In this document: in pieces, positions 6,050-11,104 of the stretch | How the letters are laid out: each line of letters opens with the position of its first letter | Numbering within the stretch: position 1 is the first letter of the stretch | NCBI GenBank assembly: GCA_003149735.1 | Contig: QANA01000081.1 | Coordinates: 1 to 11,104, forward strand | Reading direction: 5' to 3' | Length of the DNA stretch: 11,104 nt | Source: Clostridiales bacterium | Lineage (GTDB): Bacteria > Bacillota_A > Clostridia > Christensenellales > Christensenellaceae | Program-made: the position numbers and the translations under genes | Notes under the pieces: generated by a model | The model's input: only the letters and a program-made list of their open reading frames with translations | What the model was told of the DNA's origin: nothing | Databases searched by the model: none

Positions 6050-8238
6050 GCCTGCTGTTTCTCCTTATTTACCTGCAGCCTGTCCTGCGGATATAAAATC
6101 CGTTCGTGCCTCGCTCCTTCAAAAATAGAAGTAAAGGCATCAATAATCTGTTTGATTTCTTTGCGCGTAATCGGGCAATCATCAAACTGCCCTTCATCAT
6201 ATTTTCCTTTGATTAATGCCTCAATTTGATCGCGCAAATCAGCATCTGAAGCAGCTTTTTTTGCTCGAATCGCCGCTTCTGTGATATCTGCCATCATCAA
6301 AATACCCGCTTCTTTGCTTTGCGGCTTTTTCCCCTGATAGCGAAAATCCTTTTCATCCACTTCGCCCTGTCGCTTTGCCATATAGTAAAAATATCCCACT
6401 ACACTATCGCCATGATGCTGGCTAATAATATCCACCGCCTTTTGCGGTAATCCATTTTGCGAGACCATTTTCACACCATCCGGCACATGCTGCCGAATAA
6501 TCAGTGCACTTTCCTTAGGCGTCAGTGCATCATGCGGGTTGGGAATATTGATTTGATTTTCCTTAAACATCAACGGGTCGGATAATTTTCCAACATCATG
6601 ATAAAATGCTGCCACGCGTGTCAGCAAGGCATCTGCTCCGACTGCTTCCGCGGCGGCTTCTGCCAGATTTGCCACCATAATACTGTGATGATAAGTTCCC
6701 GGCGCTTCCACCATCAATTTTCTCAGCAAAGGGCGGGAAGGATCCGTTAATTCCAACAATTTAGAAGGAGTGACCACTGAAAAAATTGTTTCCCAAATCG
6801 GCAGAATTCCCACTGCCATAAAGCCAGAGACCAATCCACTGGCGATAGCATAGGTTACCGTTGCTGCCAGATCCCGGAAACTGTAGTCTGCCAGTATGCC
6901 ATAGCTGATATATACCAACGATGCAACTGCTCCCGCTGCGATTCCGGCCACAATATATTCTGATCGTTTCTGCTTTTTGTCCATCAACAATACAGAAATG
7001 ATGCTACCCAAAACACCTGCAATAACTTGCCGCAACACCCGTTCATCAAAAAACAGAATATCCTGGGGCGACATGATAAACGCCGTAATTATGCTTGCAA
7101 AAATGCCAAAGAAAACAGCTGTGCGTTGCCTTAATACGACCGCTCCCAAGATACTGAATATAAATACCGGGCATAATCTCTGATCAATTCGTTTACAGAC
7201 CAAGGCAATGATCACACTCAATGCCAACATAGTAACTACCTGCATTACCGTCTTTTGATCTTCAATCAATGTCCGATCAGTAGCTATGGCAAATATTGCC
7301 CCTACCAAAAACAAAGAAGTCATGAAAAGAGTTCCGGCAATCCAACGGTTAAAATTATGCGTTCCGGCATTAATCAACCCCAGTTGTTTTATCAGCTGAT
7401 ACTGTGCTTCAGAAATAATCTCACCACTGCGCACAATATTCTGCCCCTTTTTATAAACTACTTCTTCTACATTCTGAGCCGCTTCTTCCTTGGCTCGTTC
7501 CGTCGCTTCTTTATCGTAAAAGCGATTGGGTTCCAAGTTATTCTGCACAATGTTATAAGCCAGGCTGGCTTCTCCGATCTGGAAACGCCCGTCCTCCACA
7601 AATTCCGTCCGCAGAGCTTCCGCCGCATCCGCTACATCATCAGCCAACAATCCCTCCATCAGCACTGCCCGCGTGCGTTCCACAGCCGATTCCTGCAATG
7701 CTTCCAATTCGGATTCTTCCAGTGCCGCAATCGTATAAATATTCTGCGCCGTAATATATTCTGGAGTCAGTTCCATTAACTGCACCATACTGTCTTTTAA
7801 TACGCTTTCCCAATCCACGCCGGAAAGATCCATTCCTGCGCTTTCCGGATGCATTTCCAGATACCGGCTTCGCGCAGCTTGCCGCACCTGTCCACAAGCA
7901 GAAAAAGTGCTGATAATTTTCTCCTCTACCTGCTGCACAATGTTTTCATCCGTATCATAAACAGGCAATACCTTTTGCTGCGCTTCTTCGCGCAGAAGTC
8001 CTGTAGAATATTCATCAACGACATCTTTTGTCGCCACAATATCCTCTTCTGCCACTCCACCCACTTCGTAATTGGTGTTTTCCGGAATTGATCCCAGCAC
8101 TCCTATGGATATACAGAAAAAATACAAGACTGCATAAATCAAAACCGGAAAGAGATATTTCATATATCTCTTAATAAAATTTTTTCTTCGTTTGCTCTTT
8201 CTTTCTTTATGCATTTTTTGTTTTGTCGGCACAGGCAT
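6046..8238 (-). CDS. pgpH: 7TM-HD phosphohydrolase of the PgpH/YqfF family (c-di-AMP phosphodiesterase)
   Basis: Proteins of this family hydrolyse cyclic di-AMP, which controls potassium and osmolyte uptake and cell-wall homeostasis. The 730-residue chain has a basic cytoplasmic start and a membrane segment at about 28-48. A large extracytoplasmic domain (about 49-297, the 7TMR-HDED type) follows, including the KKGQNIVRSGEIIS motif (263-276), and then a block of membrane segments (about 299-490). The cytoplasmic HD domain has HHSIMVANLAEAAAEAVGAD (517-536), the HD pair in FYHDVGK (545-551), HH at 608-609 and MADITEAA (649-656). Cutting of c-di-AMP is established for the Listeria relative; I infer it here. 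The ATG lies only two bases after AGGAGG. An in-frame GTG two codons later has an eight-base spacer and may be the true start. The phoH stop overlaps this ribosome-binding site region. Confidence 0.95.
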   Translation of the reverse strand: MPVPTKQKMHKERKSKRRKNFIKRYMKYLFPVLIYAVLYFFCISIGVLGSIPENTNYEVGGVAEEDIVATKDVVDEYSTGLLREEAQQKVLPVYDTDENIVQQVEEKIISTFSACGQVRQAARSRYLEMHPESAGMDLSGVDWESVLKDSMVQLMELTPEYITAQNIYTIAALEESELEALQESAVERTRAVLMEGLLADDVADAAEALRTEFVEDGRFQIGEASLAYNIVQNNLEPNRFYDKEATERAKEEAAQNVEEVVYKKGQNIVRSGEIISEAQYQLIKQLGLINAGTHNFNRWIAGTLFMTSLFLVGAIFAIATDRTLIEDQKTVMQVVTMLALSVIIALVCKRIDQRLCPVFIFSILGAVVLRQRTAVFFGIFASIITAFIMSPQDILFFDERVLRQVIAGVLGSIISVLLMDKKQKRSEYIVAGIAAGAVASLVYISYGILADYSFRDLAATVTYAIASGLVSGFMAVGILPIWETIFSVVTPSKLLELTDPSRPLLRKLMVEAPGTYHHSIMVANLAEAAAEAVGADALLTRVAAFYHDVGKLSDPLMFKENQINIPNPHDALTPKESALIIRQHVPDGVKMVSQNGLPQKAVDIISQHHGDSVVGYFYYMAKRQGEVDEKDFRYQGKKPQSKEAGILMMADITEAAIRAKKAASDADLRDQIEALIKGKYDEGQFDDCPITRKEIKQIIDAFTSIFEGARHERILYPQDRLQVNKEKQQA

Positions 8239-8247
8239 GTCCTCCTG

Positions 8248-9231
8248 TTATTTTCTTTTCCCCTCATATTGCTTTTCATATTTTTCAAAAGCTTTGACTA
8301 TATCTTTCACCAACTTATGGCGAACTACGTCTTTATTACTCAGCTGAATGACGTCAATATTTTCCACCTCAGCCAGTATTTCTGTAATACGCTTTAATCC
8401 AGATTTTCTTTCCTCCGGCAGGTCAATCTGTGTAATATCTCCCGTGACTACGACCTTTGAGCCTTCTCCGAAGCGAGTGAGGAACATTTTTAATTGTTCC
8501 ATAGTACAGTTTTGCGCTTCATCTAGAATAATAAACGAATCCGAAAGCGTGCGCCCACGCATATAAGCCAACGGAGCTACTTCAATTGTACCGTTTTCCA
8601 CCATTTTATGATATGCATCCGGCCCCATAAATTCATAGAGAGCATCATAAAGCGGCCGCAGATAAGGATCCACCTTGCTTTGCAGATCCCCCGGTAAAAA
8701 CCCCAATTTTTCTCCTGCTTCCACTGCAGGGCGGGTCAGAATAATACGGGAAATCGTTTTATTTTTTAAAGCAACAACTGCCTTCGCCATAGCCAGATAT
8801 GTCTTACCCGTTCCGGCTGGGCCAATTGCAAATACAACCGTATTCCGATCAATTGCCTCCATATAGCGCTTTTGCCCAAAAGTACGACATTTTACTGCTT
8901 TACCCTTATAGGTAATTGCCACTACGCCCGCCATCGCCTCCATCCCGATGACCTGCTCCCCTTCTTTGGCTAAATCCAGTAAATAGCTAATCTTGCTTTC
9001 ATCAATATATTCTTTCTGCTGATAAAGTTTGCAAAGCTCCTCTAAAACCTTTTGTGCAGCTTCACAATGGCTATAAGTACCAGAAATAACCGCTTTGTTC
9101 TCACGGGCTACAATGATTGTATCTGTATATTTTTCGATTTGTCGGATATTAACATCCAAATTGCCAAAAACTTCCTGCATTTCCTCCAAGGAATCAAACT
9201 CAAAGGAAATCTCTACTTTATTTTCTTCCAA
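8248..9231 (-). CDS. phoH: PhoH family ATPase (PhoH-like protein YbeZ type)
   Basis: A P-loop ATPase related to the superfamily I helicase core and linked to RNA metabolism; in many bacteria its gene lies beside ybeY, as it nearly does here. The 327-residue protein has an N-terminal single-strand nucleic-acid-binding-like region (about 5-90). The ATPase domain carries Walker A GPAGTGKT (137-144), TRPAVEAGEKLGFLPGDLQ (166-184), Walker B FIILDEAQN (233-241) and VVTGDITQIDLP (261-272). The start codon is TTG at 9231. No in-frame ATG precedes it, and the conserved N-terminal block VEISFEFDSLEEMQEVFG begins only five residues in, so a later start would remove family sequence. GAGG sits seven bases upstream. 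The gap to yqfD is 18 bp. Its exact substrate is not known. Confidence 0.95.
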   Translation of the reverse strand: MEENKVEISFEFDSLEEMQEVFGNLDVNIRQIEKYTDTIIVARENKAVISGTYSHCEAAQKVLEELCKLYQQKEYIDESKISYLLDLAKEGEQVIGMEAMAGVVAITYKGKAVKCRTFGQKRYMEAIDRNTVVFAIGPAGTGKTYLAMAKAVVALKNKTISRIILTRPAVEAGEKLGFLPGDLQSKVDPYLRPLYDALYEFMGPDAYHKMVENGTIEVAPLAYMRGRTLSDSFIILDEAQNCTMEQLKMFLTRFGEGSKVVVTGDITQIDLPEERKSGLKRITEILAEVENIDVIQLSNKDVVRHKLVKDIVKAFEKYEKQYEGKRK

Positions 9232-9249
9232 CTTCCTGCCTCGTATATA

Positions 9250-10434
9250 TTAAGATTGTATATTTACAGATTCCGGCATATTGATTTCATCGGCTTTTCC
9301 AATCGATTCCTTTGCACTTAATGTAAAAATCAGACGTAATCCCCGCTCTGTATTTACCTCATATGTGTCAAACCCAATAATCTCCGAATCTTGATTTAAC
9401 TGCAAAGCCGTTTCAAAATATGCTTTTTCCTGTTGTTCCAATACCGCTTCCTGCTTTTTCTGTTCTGAGTATACCTTTTTTGCTTCCAGATATACCACAT
9501 GATAGATTTTCAGATAAAGCGGAGAATTTTCTCCCACTACAGCGCCCAGGCTCCGTTCTTCCAGATAGTATGCAAAAGGATTTTCCCCATCGATTAAAAT
9601 CTCACGCCCGCCCAACTGCATTATCCGCCCATAGGCCTTTTTTCCTGTAGGTTCCAGCTGATAATAGGTATCCTGCAGAAGGGCTGAGCTGATATATTCC
9701 ACCTGTGCTGTTACTTTACCCGCCGCATGCACATTGAATTCCTGTTCATCAATAGCATAGCTTCCCGCGATCAACAAATCTCCAGGAGCTACACGATCTC
9801 CCACCTGAACCATCGCCCGCCCGCTAAATACTGTAATATCCGTAATAACGCCTGCTTTATCTGCATAAATCGAACAGGGTTGTGTCTCGTGAATTTCGGG
9901 CGATTTATACTTCTCACGCACAACGATCCGCAGGCAAGCACCTTCATAGGAAGTATAAACGTATGTTAATTCCGGAAAACGTTCCCATAAGGCCTGTTCA
10001 ACTTCCTGTAGTATCTCTTTATTTTTTAATGTAAATAATTTTGCGCCATTTTCCACAGCCGTATGATAAATATCATACTCGCTCACTTCCTGATTCCCTA
10101 CCACTTCAATGCGCAGGCAACAAGAAGATAAAAGGATGACTGCCGCAACAGTCAGCATCAAGCCAATCCCCAATGCCACATGTTGCTTTCCAAGCGTGTA
10201 CCAACCCCAAATGCCTTTTTTTTGCCGTATCCGAATCTGTGCTTCATTTTGCAGAAGTTTGCGCAGGCGCTGCAGATTTTTGCGGCTGACCTGAGCCCGC
10301 ATTACTGTATAGGAAATACGAGATACACGAACAAGCTCTATTCCCGCTCTGGAAATCCGGAAAAGAGCTCTATTAATATTTGCTGCTTCTAGTTCAATAA
10401 TAGCATATCCCTGCAAAAAATACCATATTAACAA
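9250..10434 (-). CDS. yqfD: Sporulation protein YqfD
   Basis: YqfD is a mother-cell membrane protein of endospore formers, paired with YqfC and needed for efficient sporulation. The 394-residue protein has a cytoplasmic N-terminal region (1-84) and one membrane segment (about 85-103). A POTRA-like region follows (about 106-175: LRIEVVGNQEVSEYDIYHTA onward), then a long extracytoplasmic domain with VQVGDRVAPGDLLIAG (209-224) and a Lys/Glu/Gln-rich helical stretch (about 317-345). The start is TTG at 10434, nine bases after AGGAGG; the nearby ATG at 10426 is out of frame. It lies 26 bp after yqfC, as in other spore formers. Confidence 0.93.
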   Translation of the reverse strand: MLIWYFLQGYAIIELEAANINRALFRISRAGIELVRVSRISYTVMRAQVSRKNLQRLRKLLQNEAQIRIRQKKGIWGWYTLGKQHVALGIGLMLTVAAVILLSSCCLRIEVVGNQEVSEYDIYHTAVENGAKLFTLKNKEILQEVEQALWERFPELTYVYTSYEGACLRIVVREKYKSPEIHETQPCSIYADKAGVITDITVFSGRAMVQVGDRVAPGDLLIAGSYAIDEQEFNVHAAGKVTAQVEYISSALLQDTYYQLEPTGKKAYGRIMQLGGREILIDGENPFAYYLEERSLGAVVGENSPLYLKIYHVVYLEAKKVYSEQKKQEAVLEQQEKAYFETALQLNQDSEIIGFDTYEVNTERGLRLIFTLSAKESIGKADEINMPESVNIQS

Positions 10435-10460
10435 TATTTTATTCCTCCTATGGCCGCAGT

Positions 10461-10733
10461 TTATGCCAGATAAGTAATACTCTCGATTTGTCCTGTAAAG
10501 GACAACAATGCACCATCCATCTGTTCAATTAAAAAATGATTTCCCCGAAAACAAATTCCACCCCAGCTCACCTTCAGACAAATTATGCTCTGTGTATAGT
10601 TTTCCACCTGATAGTTGCCCTCCAGTATGCATCCGTTCTGATTCAAAATACGCAATATTGTTTTCCCTGCCGCAATCTCTGCCGGCAACCCATAAGTCAG
10701 TACTTTCTTTTTCTGATCACTTTTTCTGGACAT
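10461..10733 (-). CDS. yqfC: Sporulation protein YqfC (YabP/YqfC family)
   Basis: This 90-residue protein is recognised as YqfC from its size, its position directly before yqfD, and its pattern: a basic start, LPAEIAAGKTILRILNQNGC (16-35), EGNYQVENYTQSIICLKVSWGGICFRGNHFLI (38-69), and the end GQIESITYLA. YabP/YqfC proteins are beta-rich mother-cell proteins that act around the forespore coat during sporulation; the molecular function is not known. GGTGGTGA lies shortly upstream of the ATG. The sigma-E-like promoter candidate upstream fits mother-cell expression. Confidence 0.88.
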   Translation of the reverse strand: MSRKSDQKKKVLTYGLPAEIAAGKTILRILNQNGCILEGNYQVENYTQSIICLKVSWGGICFRGNHFLIEQMDGALLSFTGQIESITYLA

Positions 10734-10753
10734 ACGCTCACCACCCGTAATTT

Positions 10754-10782
10754 ATTTTATGAAAAGAGATGGTGCAACATGT
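10754..10782 (-). promoter_or_regulatory. Candidate sigma-E-type (mother-cell) promoter of yqfC
   Basis: On the minus strand ACATGTT (10782-10776), a 14-base spacer and CATAAAAT (10761-10754) resemble the sporulation sigma-E consensus (roughly KMATATT, 14 bases, CATACAHT). The -10 differs at one base and the -35 at two. In Bacillus subtilis yqfC-yqfD belongs to the sigma-E regulon, which supports the reading. The essential genes downstream must also have a vegetative promoter or read-through, which I could not locate. Confidence 0.5.
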
Positions 10783-10802
10783 TGATTTTCCACAATAAAA
10801 AC

Positions 10803-10842
10803 AAAATAAAAAAGGCAATAGGGACTTCGAACCCTATTGCCT
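10803..10842 (-). terminator. Intrinsic terminator after rpsU
   Basis: AGGCAATAGGG (10813-10823) and CCCTATTGCCT (10832-10842) form a perfect 11-bp stem with an 8-base loop. On the minus strand it is followed by a run of T interrupted by one A. It starts 15 bp after the rpsU stop codon. On the plus strand no T-run follows, so it acts on rpsU transcripts and separates rpsU from the sporulation operon. Confidence 0.88.
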
Positions 10843-10857
10843 ATTCTAGCAATAAAA

Positions 10858-11031
10858 TCAATGTTTTCTCTTTCTTGCAGCCTCAGCTTTTTTCTTTCTC
10901 TTTACACTGGGCTTCTCGTAGTGCTCACGCTTTCTGATTTCTGCGAGAACACCTGCGCGAGCGCATTTTCTCTTAAACCGTCTCAGGGCGCTTTCCAAAG
11001 ATTCATTTTCACCAACGCGTACTTCAGACAT
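10858..11031 (-). CDS. rpsU: 30S ribosomal protein S21
   Basis: A 57-codon gene encodes [20 protein letters not shown], then [20 protein letters not shown] and [17 protein letters not shown]. This is the full-length S21 family pattern, with the typical central [26 protein letters not shown] block and a very basic tail. S21 is a small late-assembling protein near the 16S rRNA 3' end, where it assists mRNA binding. A purine-rich GGAGAGGGGGG precedes the ATG by six bases. A terminator directly follows the gene. The yqeY gene that often follows rpsU in Firmicutes is not here; yqfC comes next. No clear promoter was found in the 73 bases upstream. Confidence 0.97.
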   Translation of the reverse strand: MSEVRVGENESLESALRRFKRKCARAGVLAEIRKREHYEKPSVKRKKKAEAARKRKH

Positions 11032-11104
11032 CTTTTTCCCCCCTCTCCTCGTTACAACTTCGCAAAATTACTGTTTCTAAATTTGGGAGAATTTTGCATT
11101 CGGC

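Noticed and set aside
7255..7779. A 174-codon plus-strand frame opposite pgpH
   Set aside because: It is antisense to the conserved extracytoplasmic and membrane region of pgpH; composition (Phe, Arg, His, Ile rich) is typical of a shadow frame.

Overview
The window looks like chromosome from a spore-forming, anaerobic Firmicute (class Clostridia is the best guess; no genus is proposed). The evidence is the gene order rpsU - yqfC - yqfD - phoH - pgpH(yqfF) - ybeY - era - yqzL - recO, which is the classic Firmicutes arrangement. It is accompanied by two sporulation-type genes (yqfC, yqfD), strong AGGAGG ribosome-binding sites, and a pyruvate, phosphate dikinase of the bacterial 877-residue type. 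Every gene I can support lies on the minus strand, so transcription runs from high to low coordinates.

Layout in the direction of transcription. (1) 11031-10803: rpsU (ribosomal protein S21), closed by a strong intrinsic terminator. (2) 10782-3721: an operon of eight genes with very short gaps or ATGA overlaps: yqfC, yqfD, phoH, pgpH, ybeY, era, a 31-codon yqzL, and recO. A sigma-E-like promoter candidate lies just upstream of yqfC, and a weak terminator hairpin overlaps the recO stop codon. The themes are sporulation envelope proteins, RNA-related ATPase, c-di-AMP turnover, rRNA maturation and ribosome assembly (YbeY, Era), and recombinational repair (RecO). The dgkA and cdd genes found between ybeY and era in Bacillus subtilis are absent. 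(3) 3687-952: ppdK, transcribed on its own from a near-consensus housekeeping promoter. (4) 951-1: the sequence changes character immediately after the ppdK stop codon. It holds a short orphan 3' coding remnant, a strong minus-strand terminator, a 22-bp perfect palindrome, a TnpV-family gene as found in Tn4451-type mobilizable and conjugative elements, and the start of a Thr/Glu/Pro-rich lipoprotein gene that overlaps tnpV by 4 bp and runs off the window edge. I read this as the end of an integrated mobile element or its remnant, placed just downstream of ppdK.

Most of the window is ordinary, well-conserved core genome. The part that deserves attention is positions 1-960: the chromosome/element junction, the palindrome with its repeated half-site reaching the tnpV start codon, and the unidentified lipoprotein coupled to tnpV. 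I did not find a clearly new multi-gene system in the visible sequence; if there is one, it would lie beyond position 1.
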